Of a stretch of DNA of 64,000 nt, positions 8,693 through 16,751 are shown piece by piece. The notes beneath the pieces were generated by a model. The model saw only the letters and a program-made list of their open reading frames with translations. It searched no databases and had not been told where the DNA came from. The DNA lies in contig JAUYGZ010000008.1 in the NCBI GenBank assembly GCA_030690415.1, forward strand, positions 1 to 64,000, read 5' to 3'. This stretch comes from a bacterium (GTDB taxonomy: Bacteria > Patescibacteriota > Gracilibacteria > JAUYGZ01). Numbering within the stretch: the stretch's first letter is position 1; every line of letters begins with the position of its first letter. The translations under genes and the position numbers were made by a program.

Positions 8693-8768
8693 GTTTGCGG
8701 CCTATGCGACGAATCGCGGTGGTATAATTGTTGAACCACGTGATATGTCGTATAGGCCGCTGTTGTGG
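8686..8768 (+). other. attC-like recombination site 1
   Basis: Order on the plus strand: R'' box AGCTAAC (8686-8692), spacer GTTT, arm GCGGCCTATGCGAC (8697-8710), inner hairpin GTGG/CCAC (8719-8739), arm GTCGTATAGGCCGC (8747-8760), T, R' box GTTGTGG (8762-8768). The arms pair at 13 of 14 positions. R'' is the complement of the box at 210-216, where this cassette starts. R' is the complement of R'' in the next site. This alternation is the hallmark of integron cassette arrays. The site fits the loose attC consensus, not the strict one. Confidence 0.6.
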
Positions 8769-8778
8769 GATGAATAAT

Positions 8779-9009
8779 TTAGCCTTCAATTCCCCATACT
8801 CTCATGACCTGTTCTTTGAAATCAGAGCAAGTGTCATCGAGGCTTTCAAGAAGAGGTTCGACAGCGTCTCTGTCTGTAAGTCTTACGACGCGGTCAATTA
8901 ACTTTCTTGTAGGGTGGTTTTCTGGTAAAGCATGATAAATCCTCTGAGCTGAATTGAGGTATCCAAGCGTTGCTATTCTGCCATCAAGCTTGTCTTGCAT
9001 TTCTTCCAT
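8779..9009 (-). CDS. Small hypothetical protein carried by the second cassette
   Basis: A 76-residue, mostly helical and acidic protein with no motif I recognise. It is the only gene between the two attC-like sites, which makes it a typical one-gene cassette. It runs against the array direction, so it needs its own promoter, and a good one is present at 9034-9061. There is no Shine-Dalgarno sequence before ATG 9009. Small cassette genes are often antitoxins or toxin inhibitors, but nothing in the sequence shows that here. Confidence 0.6.
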   Translation of the reverse strand: MEEMQDKLDGRIATLGYLNSAQRIYHALPENHPTRKLIDRVVRLTDRDAVEPLLESLDDTCSDFKEQVMRVWGIEG

Positions 9010-9033
9010 GAGAGTTGGTTAGGTTGTGATGAT

Positions 9034-9061
9034 ATATTACAATTTATTTATAAAAAGTCAA
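9034..9061 (-). promoter_or_regulatory. Promoter of the small cassette gene
   Basis: On the minus strand, TTGACT (9061-9056), a 16-bp spacer and TAATAT (9039-9034) lie about 25 bp upstream of ATG 9009. A dedicated promoter explains how a gene against the array direction is expressed. Confidence 0.5.
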
Positions 9062-9086
9062 ATATTTTAGGGCTAAATTATATGTC

Positions 9087-9232
9087 CCACAACGTTCGCG
9101 GTATATCCGATGTGCGGAGGGAAATGGAGGCGGTATAATATTTGCGAAGCAACCGCCGGAATGACCGGAGCATATGGGTGGAGCTGAGGGGGTATTTCGA
9201 GGTGGGCGGAACCGGATATACCGCTGATCTGT
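9087..9232 (+). other. attC-like recombination site 2 (large, degenerate R')
   Basis: R'' box CCACAAC (9087-9093) is the complement of R' of site 1. Then come spacer GTTC and arm GCGGTATATCCGA (9098-9110), which pairs 12 of 13 with CCGGATATACCGC (9212-9224). An inner hairpin GGCGGT (9129-9134)/ACCGCC (9152-9157) lies within. The spacing R''-GTTY-GCGG and CCGC-T-G is identical to site 1. The 3' box reads GATCTGT instead of GTT-something but is still followed by GATG, as at the other two boundaries. The array seems to end here. Confidence 0.55.
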
Positions 9233-9417
9233 GATGTCCGCCTTCTTCTTTTTTGTATCCATTCGGCGGGCTCAGGACATGTTTTGTATTCTTACTCTGC
9301 TTTAAGGAATTTTGGACAGGATTTTTTTATAGAGGCGAGCGGCAGAGGGTAGGGTGAATGCCGTGAAGCCATTATTTTTATCAAACTGGTAAATCTTTAT
9401 CTGTCATTTTTTGGTTC

Positions 9418-9446
9418 TTGACCTATTGACAAAATAATGATATTAT
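9418..9446 (+). promoter_or_regulatory. Orphan sigma70 promoter
   Basis: TTGACC (9418-9423), a 17-bp spacer and TATTAT (9441-9446). The predicted start, 7 nt on at about 9453, is the first base of a foldable segment. The next genes are on the opposite strand. Confidence 0.5.
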
Positions 9447-9452
9447 TTCTTT

Positions 9453-9509
9453 GTAGGATCAAGTGGGGAGACCCTCCCAATAAATGAGGCTTTCAAACCG
9501 CTTTCCTAC
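9453..9509 (+). ncRNA. Candidate small structured RNA
   Basis: GTAGGA (9453-9458) pairs with TCCTAC (9504-9509) and closes a 57-nt segment. Inside, GGGAG/CTCCC forms a tight hairpin. The 5' end of the fold coincides with the predicted transcription start. No T-run follows, so the 3' end is uncertain. I do not recognise a family. Confidence 0.3.
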
Positions 9510-9525
9510 TATTTACATCAACTCA

Positions 9526-10254
9526 TTACAAAATATAGATAGGATCCCAGTCTTGGTCCTTCTTTTTTTGTGCGTATTTCGTTCGTAGCTCTCTAAAGCG
9601 TTTTACCAGATCGAGTTTTGGCCTGCTTTTGAGATGTTTCTTTTCGAGTTCGTAAACGGTTAACCCCAAGAGAAGATCGGCGAGTTGAATGAGATCGTGT
9701 ACTCTGCTATCCAATCGATAACACCGTGAGAGGTTATTTCTCTTGCGAATATCTTCTTCGAACTTATAACCAGCCGGGGTATTGAAAGAATCGAGAAAGA
9801 AAACGGATTGCGTGTGCTGTCTTTGTTTGAGGGCTCCGAGATCCAGTTCATCCAATTTGTCGAAAAAGTTATTGATGGACGTTTGATGATCGTCGATGAA
9901 AGGTGCGTTGAAAAACATGATGGGCAACGGGCCTTTTGACCAGTATTGAAAGAATTGTTGAATGAATTCTTGAGCGATAAATGACCTGATGAGATTGAGG
10001 CTTGACCACTTGATCTCTCTCATCTGCTTGTTCAACATGTTGATTTCTTCTGATCTTTGCTGAACGGTCAGTCCTTTTTTGGTCTCGATTCGTTGTTTAT
10101 GAAACATATCAGCGTTTTGCCTTACCCTGAAGAATGCTTGGGTTAAAGCTGGTGCAAGTCGTTTTTCCATCACGAGCACTCCAATTCTTCTGGAGCGTGT
10201 TTCTTCGTCCATGAAGAAGTCGAATTCTATCGGTTCGCCGTCGAAGGTGATCAT
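9526..10254 (-). CDS. DUF3800-like protein
   Basis: A 242-residue protein resembling DUF3800, an RNase H-like fold frequent in defence islands. The first strand ends in an acidic FFMDEE near residue 15, replacing the family's usual DESG. A VFFLDS strand lies near residue 150 and the C-terminal SRVHDLIQLADLLLG helix near 185-200, which is the most family-like part. It is the last gene of a minus-strand run of five. The unusual N-terminal motif could mean a divergent or inactive member, so the family call is moderate. Confidence 0.5.
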   Translation of the reverse strand: MITFDGEPIEFDFFMDEETRSRRIGVLVMEKRLAPALTQAFFRVRQNADMFHKQRIETKKGLTVQQRSEEINMLNKQMREIKWSSLNLIRSFIAQEFIQQFFQYWSKGPLPIMFFNAPFIDDHQTSINNFFDKLDELDLGALKQRQHTQSVFFLDSFNTPAGYKFEEDIRKRNNLSRCYRLDSRVHDLIQLADLLLGLTVYELEKKHLKSRPKLDLVKRFRELRTKYAQKKKDQDWDPIYIL

Positions 10255-10322
10255 GTTTTCTTTTGTTTATCAGGGGCTTTACGATAGCAGTCACTCTTGT
10301 CTTTGAAAATCGGATTTGTTCT

Positions 10323-11873
10323 TCAGACATTTTTTACAGTTTTAGCTTGCGAGTACATGATTTTCACGGGTTGCATTGGCTTCTCCAGCACTTCAAAGAT
10401 TTTCACCATCGCCAAAGTGTCCAGTTTACAGTATTCCAATAGATCCTTTTTCAGCGATTCTTTTTCCGATTCATCAGAAGTTTCAAACATCATTTTTTTC
10501 CATCCGTTCATCGCCATGGAGCCATCTCGTATGTTCAAATTGGCGTAGGTCATTTGCGGTACCAGGACGGGCAAGACGTCCTTAATGGAAAAGCCTCCTT
10601 TGAAGTCAGGATGGAGATAGAGGTGTTTGGAAAAAATTTCCATCAGGTCAAAGAGCCTCTGGTTATAGTCACGAAAAGACTCAGCGCCATCTGGCATCAG
10701 ATCAGCAAGATCTTCGTTGCATTTTTCTTCAAATTTCTTGTTCCAAACGATGATGTTTCCTTCCTTCCCCATCATGTTCGTCAGGGTGTTTGCCAGTGCA
10801 ATCATCGGGTGGGATTCTGGATCTGTGTGGAGGTATTCATAGTGCTCCAATGTGCCACCTGGTCCTCTCAGGACGTGCAATGAAAACTGAAAGGGGACTT
10901 GTTGATAGGGAGCGCAGCCGTCGTAGATCGGCACGGCGGTAGGGTAGGTTTCGTAGTCCAAAAAATAGAGGGGGTACTCCAGTTCATCGAATGCTTTCTG
11001 GATTTCTTGGGGCTTGATAATGGGAATGTTCGTTTGAGCTACCTGCACATGGTTTCGTTGGTACTCCGTCAGTTCAAAATCTTCAGGAACCTCTTCGAGA
11101 GCATAGTGGCCGTCCTCTACCAGCGCTTCCAATCGTTTGGGGCTCAGTCCGATGCGGACAATGTCGTGAACCGAGTAGTCGGGGACATCGGGGTACAAGT
11201 ATTTGAAAGCCGGGCAGTGGTTATTGCGCGATTTGTAGATGCAATCGCAGGGAAGTGGTTCTCTCTCCTGTTCGATCAGGTGCTGCATGCCGGGGATCAA
11301 GAGCTGGACCTCTTTTTCCAGTTCTTTCACGTTTTCGGTAATGTCGGTGATTTTCAGGAGTTCTCGGGGCTTGATCTCCCCGTGCTTGCGGAATTCTTTG
11401 TTTAATTCGATCAGGTTCACTCGTCCGACATCGAGTCCGGCCTTTTTGGCCACGATGTATTGAAAAGTTGCATCATTGAGCTGTTCTTCTTTCTTTTTCT
11501 CTTTGCTGCTGGTGGCTTTTACTTCATTGATGATCCAATGTCCAAGGCTCTCATCCCACTCTAAAATATCCACCATGGCATAGAGGTTCTCGGCTTGGAA
11601 TGTGGCCTGAAAAATGGCTTTGTTCTCTTCCGCGAGGAGTTTTTGAGTTTCTTTGATGGCGGCAGCTTCTCTACTGTTCACCAGAACGCCTCTGGGAAAT
11701 AATTTCCTGGCCCAGAGTTCTACTTCCTTCCCATTTTTAATGAGTTCTTTATCAAAGTCGCTCAGTTCTTGTTCCCTGAGCACTTGTGGTTTTTTCTTGA
11801 AGAACCAGAAGTATGCGGGGCATTCAAGGTAACGGAGGAAGTCGGATTTGGTGATGGGGGAGGTGGGGGTCAT
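10323..11873 (-). CDS. DUF2779 nuclease: Cas4-like domain plus RNase H-like exonuclease
   Basis: The 516-residue chain starts with a helical ITKSDFLRYLECPAYFW segment typical of RecB/Cas4-type nucleases, followed by an EVKAT core near residue 118 and a cysteine cluster (CDCIYKSRNNHCPAF) near 210 that could bind an iron-sulfur cluster with an upstream Cys. From about residue 295 a DEDD-type exonuclease begins: YFLDYET is its first acidic motif and a late YCKLDTLAM its last. This arrangement is the DUF2779 family, of unknown physiological role but often near mobile or defence genes. It sits third in the same minus-strand run, 43 bp from its upstream neighbour. Confidence 0.72.
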   Translation of the reverse strand: MTPTSPITKSDFLRYLECPAYFWFFKKKPQVLREQELSDFDKELIKNGKEVELWARKLFPRGVLVNSREAAAIKETQKLLAEENKAIFQATFQAENLYAMVDILEWDESLGHWIINEVKATSSKEKKKEEQLNDATFQYIVAKKAGLDVGRVNLIELNKEFRKHGEIKPRELLKITDITENVKELEKEVQLLIPGMQHLIEQEREPLPCDCIYKSRNNHCPAFKYLYPDVPDYSVHDIVRIGLSPKRLEALVEDGHYALEEVPEDFELTEYQRNHVQVAQTNIPIIKPQEIQKAFDELEYPLYFLDYETYPTAVPIYDGCAPYQQVPFQFSLHVLRGPGGTLEHYEYLHTDPESHPMIALANTLTNMMGKEGNIIVWNKKFEEKCNEDLADLMPDGAESFRDYNQRLFDLMEIFSKHLYLHPDFKGGFSIKDVLPVLVPQMTYANLNIRDGSMAMNGWKKMMFETSDESEKESLKKDLLEYCKLDTLAMVKIFEVLEKPMQPVKIMYSQAKTVKNV

Positions 11874-11916
11874 GACTTAGTTGTTTTTTGTGGGTAAAGT
11901 TGGTTTTTTCCTCAAT

Positions 11917-12588
11917 TTAAAAAACAAACGGTTCGGAATTAATCTTTCTTGGACCAGACTTGGGGTTATTTATATGCCACAGTGGCCAATCTAACTCTTT
12001 CCAAAGTTCAAAGTATTGTATATCAAATTTAATCGGCTGACCTTGATTTATTCCTAAAACGACCAATTTTCCTTTTGTTCGATAGCGATTTCCGGTTTGA
12101 ACAATAGGTTGAATTTCGAATGGTATGAGAATTTTTTCTTGGAAGTTTACAAAACTTTCACATCTGTAGTCTTTTCCAAAAGTGGTTCTTCCATATTTAT
12201 CAAACATAGCCTCGTCCGAGCCTACCTCAGCCATAAAAGCGCAATCATGTGCTTGAAAACGTTCATTATATTTATCAAAAAAACTTTTTATATCCATCTC
12301 ATAGTTTGTAAAAAGTGCTTGCGCTCGCCATTCAGAAGTCCACCAAGAATAGAGATCCCTTCCTATTCCAAAAAGTCCATAAGTTAAAAAAGACAAAATT
12401 ATCAAACCAGCAAAGATCGTTGATCCTTTACTCCAGATAGACTTGGAATTTTTCCAATGCTTAACAAAATTTTTAAACAGATCTACTAAAGATTCCCAAA
12501 AAACAAGCATTATAATGCCGCAAAACATTTCCCATAACCCCGGAAAAAATTTTTCTGAGCCATTTCGAATGTTTTTAAAAGATTTCAA
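11917..12588 (-). CDS. Hypothetical membrane protein
   Basis: This 223-residue protein probably has two hydrophobic segments near the N-terminus (about residues 18-38 and 56-77), followed by a roughly 140-residue soluble domain with two cysteines. The first codon is TTG at 12588, with no ribosome site; an in-frame ATG 20 codons on would remove the first segment, so the start is uncertain. It lies 23 bp after the TIR-like gene and may work with it, for example as a membrane partner. No family recognised. Confidence 0.55.
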   Translation of the reverse strand: MKSFKNIRNGSEKFFPGLWEMFCGIIMLVFWESLVDLFKNFVKHWKNSKSIWSKGSTIFAGLIILSFLTYGLFGIGRDLYSWWTSEWRAQALFTNYEMDIKSFFDKYNERFQAHDCAFMAEVGSDEAMFDKYGRTTFGKDYRCESFVNFQEKILIPFEIQPIVQTGNRYRTKGKLVVLGINQGQPIKFDIQYFELWKELDWPLWHINNPKSGPRKINSEPFVF

Positions 12589-12611
12589 ACGATTTTTTTA
12601 TAGTGCTCAAA

Positions 12612-13481
12612 TTAGTGGATTTCTGAAATGCTAACAGGATTTAAAATCCCCTCAATTGTCGAATCTAGGTCTGATTCCAATACTTGTTTACCTTTAATAG
12701 AATTCTTATATTCGATTCTTCTTATATGTGAAATATCAAATGGGAACTTCGGTTCAGGGGTCTTTTTTTGATATATCATTATGGTTTCTTTTCCTAAGGT
12801 ATGAGCAATTCCTAACTCATACATCACATTCGGATTCAGGCTAGTTAAATCAGCAATTACTATTCTGGCTTCACATAGAGCTTTCCATATATCATTTAAT
12901 ACTACTTTGTTGGTTTTGAAATCGTCCGCTCTTCTACATATTAGATCCTTGCTTTCAACGGTAGGCTTGATGATTGATTTATAATTTTTTGTTAACTTTT
13001 TTTCAAATGGCATTAAAACAAATACAAGTTTCGGATCAATTTTGTAACTTGCAGGTCCAAAGACTGGTGATACTTGTATGAGTGACATAGTTTCTACAAC
13101 TCTATTAAATTCTGATTCTACATGAGATTTTGCTACTGCTGCAATTACACCTGCTCTCTCTTGTTCGCTTTTTTCAATAATTTCTTTAGGAAATGAAATT
13201 ACAAAAGGTTCATCAAATCCAAATTCCCATTTTGCTTGATTCAAAGCTTGCTGAATTGAAAATTCTTTTTCTGGTAAATCAAAATAAATGGTTGTAGGCA
13301 TTCCTGCACTTTTGGTAGCTAATACAAAAATATTTTTTTTATCAATAAAGATAACCAAATTACAAGCGAGTTGGCTTCGTACAACTGCTCTTTGTAACTT
13401 TCTTTGATTCGATTCCTTTTGAACTTCTAATGCAAACTGGTCCAGTATTTCAAGAACTTTTTTTTGATTTTCGGCATCCAT
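12612..13481 (-). CDS. TIR/nucleoside-deoxyribosyltransferase-fold protein
   Basis: The C-terminal half (from about residue 150) has VFVLMPF, then RRADD, a DIWKALCEARIVIADLT helix-strand, NPNVMYELGIAH and GKETIMIYQ. That is the order seen in nucleoside 2-deoxyribosyltransferase-like and TIR-like folds, where the Glu of the YELG motif is the catalytic candidate. The N-terminal half is unrecognised. ATG 13481 was chosen because AGGAGG lies 4 nt upstream, one of the few clear Shine-Dalgarno sequences in the window. It starts 38 bp after the methylase stop, so it looks like a restriction-linked gene, perhaps a nucleotide-degrading effector. That role is inferred. Confidence 0.6.
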   Translation of the reverse strand: MDAENQKKVLEILDQFALEVQKESNQRKLQRAVVRSQLACNLVIFIDKKNIFVLATKSAGMPTTIYFDLPEKEFSIQQALNQAKWEFGFDEPFVISFPKEIIEKSEQERAGVIAAVAKSHVESEFNRVVETMSLIQVSPVFGPASYKIDPKLVFVLMPFEKKLTKNYKSIIKPTVESKDLICRRADDFKTNKVVLNDIWKALCEARIVIADLTSLNPNVMYELGIAHTLGKETIMIYQKKTPEPKFPFDISHIRRIEYKNSIKGKQVLESDLDSTIEGILNPVSISEIH

Positions 13482-13519
13482 TTGGCCTCCTGTTGTGCGT
13501 GCGCCCTTATGAAACATAA

Positions 13520-16500
13520 TTAATCCACTAATGATATTTTATCAATCTCCTTCATAATCCGATCCGTCTCCACCAAAGCCACAATCATCTTTTGGTAATG
13601 CTCAATCTCTTCATTTGAAAGAGCTCTTCCTTTTCGATCTTTAAGCCACTTCTGAGCCGGTTGGTAGCCTCCGATATAGAAATTCCAAGCTATCTCTGGC
13701 ACGTTCCCAAAGTATTGTTTCGAGTTAATAAAAGCCTTTTCATCCATGTAGGCGATCTTTTCAACAGCATTTTCTCCATCTTCGGGGTAAGTGGTGATGA
13801 ATTTATTAAGCACTGAAGATTTCAACAGATGTAATTCCCGTAATTCTTGTCCCATGGCAACGAGCGCGTCGAATTGTTGCTTGTTTTTGGGGTATGGAAT
13901 ACGGGGAAAATCGATTTTTAGAAACTCTTTATATTTTTTTCTATAACCAGGTGAGTGAAGTACAGCGTAAATGTAATCGAAAGTATCTTCTGGAGATATT
14001 TTTCCAACATTTTTTTCAATCTCATTAACGATTTTCTTTTCTAGATTAGGAGTTTTTGATCCATTCTCATCAAAAATGTAAAGTGGAAGAAGGTAAGTAG
14101 CTTCGCGCGTTTGCATTGAAATAGAATTTCGATCAACTATATTATTTGAAACCAAAACATGTTGAAATCCAAAAGTACTTTGCTGACGAGAAACCTGAAA
14201 ACCAATGTTATTGTGACCCACAAAATTTTTCATTGTTTCAGGCCTTGGCCTTTGAAAAACACCTTCACTATTTGAAGAGTATAATGTGTATCTGATATCA
14301 AATGGTCTATATGAAATAGGTGTATATTCTTGAATAACATTATTCAAATCCTTTTTGACATTAATTATTTTTTTCTCATCAATTTCATATTTTTGAGTTA
14401 CTTCTTGGACAGAGAAGTTATTTAGATGATTTCGAAGATCCTTCAATTCATTAACAGAAAATTTGATCAAAAAATCATCTTTTCCCGTAGATGCTCCAGG
14501 TGACCATTTTTGAAATAACTCAGTTAGTTTAAAGCCTGAATTGTAATCATGTTCTGATGAAAAATCCTTTTTAACAAAAAAATAATAAGGATCAGTATAT
14601 TTTAATTTCTCCCATTTAATTGAATCAATTTTGTTCTCATTAAGAAAAGAGAACTTTTCTGATCTTCTGCCATATAAGTCCATATGGAAAACTTTTCCTA
14701 ATCCATTCATTTTGCTCTTTTTTTTGATAAAGATACAAATAGCTACTCCTTGTTGAATTGCAAACACATTCTCATCTTTTCCGCCATTAGCTGAAGTTTC
14801 TTTCTTTTTGGCATTTCCGTGTAGATCCAAAACATAGATCTCATCGAATGTTTCAAGCACATGCTTTCTCATTTGACGATGAATTATTCCATCCAAAAAT
14901 GAATTATTGGTTATCATAGCAACAATTCCAGTCCCATTTCTTTCAATAAAATGTTCAGCGTATCGAATAAATTTTATATAGTCATCTGAAAGCGGCTGAA
15001 TATTTCTCTCTTCTAGGCCATTTTTGTAATCTTTTATTAAATTTGTAATCCAGTCGCCTTTATTCGAAGAACTAACACTGTAAGGTGGATTTCCTGTGAT
15101 AACCATTATTGGCGTTTGATTCTTAATTTCCGAAGCGCTAATGGCTTCCTCTGCGATACTTTGTGAAAGTCCGAATGAAAACAGATCATTTCCCGTTAGA
15201 TGGCCTTCTTCCAGAGAGTTGGTGAGATAAATTCCCAATCTTCGAGAAAAGGCAGTGTAGCCAGTATCTCTCAAAGTCATTCCAAGTTTGAGATGAGCAA
15301 TGGTGTAAGGAGCCATCATTAGCTCGAAACCATGTAAACGCGGAAGAAGATCAGTGTCGACGTAGCTGCGCCATCTGCCTTCTTGTCCTGAAAAATTTTT
15401 GTGGATCTCTTGAACAATCTCATTCAAAAATGTCCCAGTGCCAACAGCCGGATCTAGAATTTGCACTTGGTGAACCATTTCCTTTCGCTTTTTCCCTTGG
15501 ATATCTCTTTCCACTTCGATTTTCGAAGTATCGGCAAGTCCATTTGCTAATCCAAAGGTGCTTTTCAGAATGTGATCGATTGAACGAACAATAAATCGAA
15601 CGACGGGTACCGGGGTATAGAAGGCTCCTAGTTTTTTCCTTTGAGCAGAGTCGTATTCCTTCAAGAAGTCCTCATAGAAATGGATAACAGGATCCGGTCC
15701 TAAATCTTCATGTCCTTTCGAGTCTTTTTCAAAGTATTGGTGCATCAGCGAGCGAACATCCGCGTGTGCGAAGACCTCGCAAAGCTCATTCACAATATAT
15801 TCAAGACGTTTATCAAAATTCGGCCCGACGATATGATCAAAGAAGTGCTGCAAGAGGGGATTTGAGGCAGGAACTAGGTCTCGAGCTTCTTGGCGCGAGA
15901 AAGTTTCAGGGGTTTCATCATGAAAACGTGCAACAAAAAGTCCGTATACGAGAGTTTGAGCATACATATCTGCAAAGTCCGGAAGCTCTAGATCATGAAC
16001 TAAGAGTTCTTTAATCACATCGTACACTCGTTTCAATTCTTGGCTTCTGTCAGGCTCATTTTGCAGGGTGAATGAAACATTGTCTCGAATACGGCGTGCC
16101 TTTCCTCCCATGATTTTCGCCAATTTTGATCCACTCTTGATGTTTTCGGGAGTACCTGTGAGAAAGTCTTTGAGGGTGTCAGCTAATGCAGAAAATCGAT
16201 CCGGGCGAGGAATAATAGTATTTCCCTGCAATTCGGCAATAACTATTGGATCACCATATCTTTCACCATTCCTAAAAAAACGAAACTCAAGATAGTTGGT
16301 AAGAATGAGGTTCGAATAGCCAAAATATCGTTCTAGCTGTTCGCTTTTTTCCACCTTATCAAGGTTGATATTCACGTCTTTTGTTTCAGCATAACCAGCA
16401 ATGAGCTGCTTCCGCATAAAAATGAAATCCGGAGCGCCATGTTCAGATTTCTTCGGATCATTTATGGACTGGAGCAAGGGATCGATGACTTTTATGAGAT

Positions 16501-16627
16501 CCTCAAATGCGGGTCGATACGCATGCTCACGAGCATGTTCCGTGCTGAATTTGTTTACCAAAGCTGTCACATACGAAGCAACTCCCTGCTGGGAATCTGG
16601 TTTTACTGCCAAAGTGCTCATATTCAT
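13520..16627 (-). CDS. Type ISP/IIG restriction-modification protein without helicase
   Basis: About 1035 residues. Near the N-terminus, APDFIFMRK and AGYAETKDVN give a PD-(D/E)XK core (D...ETK). A helical spacer follows, then an N6-adenine methyltransferase with FYTPVPVVRF, motif I DPAVGTGTFLNE at about residue 385 and NPPYSVSS at about 500. The remainder is a target-recognition region. This is the nuclease-methylase-TRD layout of enzymes annotated as type ISP, minus the translocase of LlaGI. It probably methylates and cuts as a single chain. ATG 16627 has a GGGAA 11 nt upstream; starts at 16648 or 16621 are possible. It heads a five-gene minus-strand run. Confidence 0.75.
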   Translation of the reverse strand: MNMSTLAVKPDSQQGVASYVTALVNKFSTEHAREHAYRPAFEDLIKVIDPLLQSINDPKKSEHGAPDFIFMRKQLIAGYAETKDVNINLDKVEKSEQLERYFGYSNLILTNYLEFRFFRNGERYGDPIVIAELQGNTIIPRPDRFSALADTLKDFLTGTPENIKSGSKLAKIMGGKARRIRDNVSFTLQNEPDRSQELKRVYDVIKELLVHDLELPDFADMYAQTLVYGLFVARFHDETPETFSRQEARDLVPASNPLLQHFFDHIVGPNFDKRLEYIVNELCEVFAHADVRSLMHQYFEKDSKGHEDLGPDPVIHFYEDFLKEYDSAQRKKLGAFYTPVPVVRFIVRSIDHILKSTFGLANGLADTSKIEVERDIQGKKRKEMVHQVQILDPAVGTGTFLNEIVQEIHKNFSGQEGRWRSYVDTDLLPRLHGFELMMAPYTIAHLKLGMTLRDTGYTAFSRRLGIYLTNSLEEGHLTGNDLFSFGLSQSIAEEAISASEIKNQTPIMVITGNPPYSVSSSNKGDWITNLIKDYKNGLEERNIQPLSDDYIKFIRYAEHFIERNGTGIVAMITNNSFLDGIIHRQMRKHVLETFDEIYVLDLHGNAKKKETSANGGKDENVFAIQQGVAICIFIKKKSKMNGLGKVFHMDLYGRRSEKFSFLNENKIDSIKWEKLKYTDPYYFFVKKDFSSEHDYNSGFKLTELFQKWSPGASTGKDDFLIKFSVNELKDLRNHLNNFSVQEVTQKYEIDEKKIINVKKDLNNVIQEYTPISYRPFDIRYTLYSSNSEGVFQRPRPETMKNFVGHNNIGFQVSRQQSTFGFQHVLVSNNIVDRNSISMQTREATYLLPLYIFDENGSKTPNLEKKIVNEIEKNVGKISPEDTFDYIYAVLHSPGYRKKYKEFLKIDFPRIPYPKNKQQFDALVAMGQELRELHLLKSSVLNKFITTYPEDGENAVEKIAYMDEKAFINSKQYFGNVPEIAWNFYIGGYQPAQKWLKDRKGRALSNEEIEHYQKMIVALVETDRIMKEIDKISLVD

Positions 16628-16751
16628 TAAAAAAAGCATTCCCATCATAACGATTGGGAAATGAAAAGCTAATGCTTAATTATTTCTTCATCTAACTTAT
16701 AAACTATGGAACTAAAAAAAATTGGATATACTCAATTTAATTAAATACTTC

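Larger units (their letters stand above)
9240..9525. other. Gene-free segment between the cassette array and the second defence cluster
   Basis: No coding frame is convincing here. It holds an imperfect ATGTCCGCC/GGC...GGACAT inverted repeat (9233-9278) and, from 9418, a strong plus-strand promoter leading into a compact RNA candidate. No plus-strand gene follows the promoter. Confidence 0.5.

Noticed and set aside
8464-8739. N-terminal extension of the Xre regulator
   Set aside because: The frame stays open upstream only through hairpin repeats; the promoter at 8491-8519 would fall inside it, and the HTH domain is complete from 8463.
9044-9262. Minus-strand open frame of about 72 codons
   Set aside because: It lies across attC-like site 2 and its arms; composition follows the palindrome, not a protein.
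10899-11405. Long plus-strand frame inside the DUF2779 gene
   Set aside because: Shadow of a gene with recognisable domains on the other strand.
10323-11873. Cas4-like domain as sign of a CRISPR locus
   Set aside because: No repeat-spacer array and no other cas gene in the window; DUF2779 proteins carry this domain outside CRISPR.
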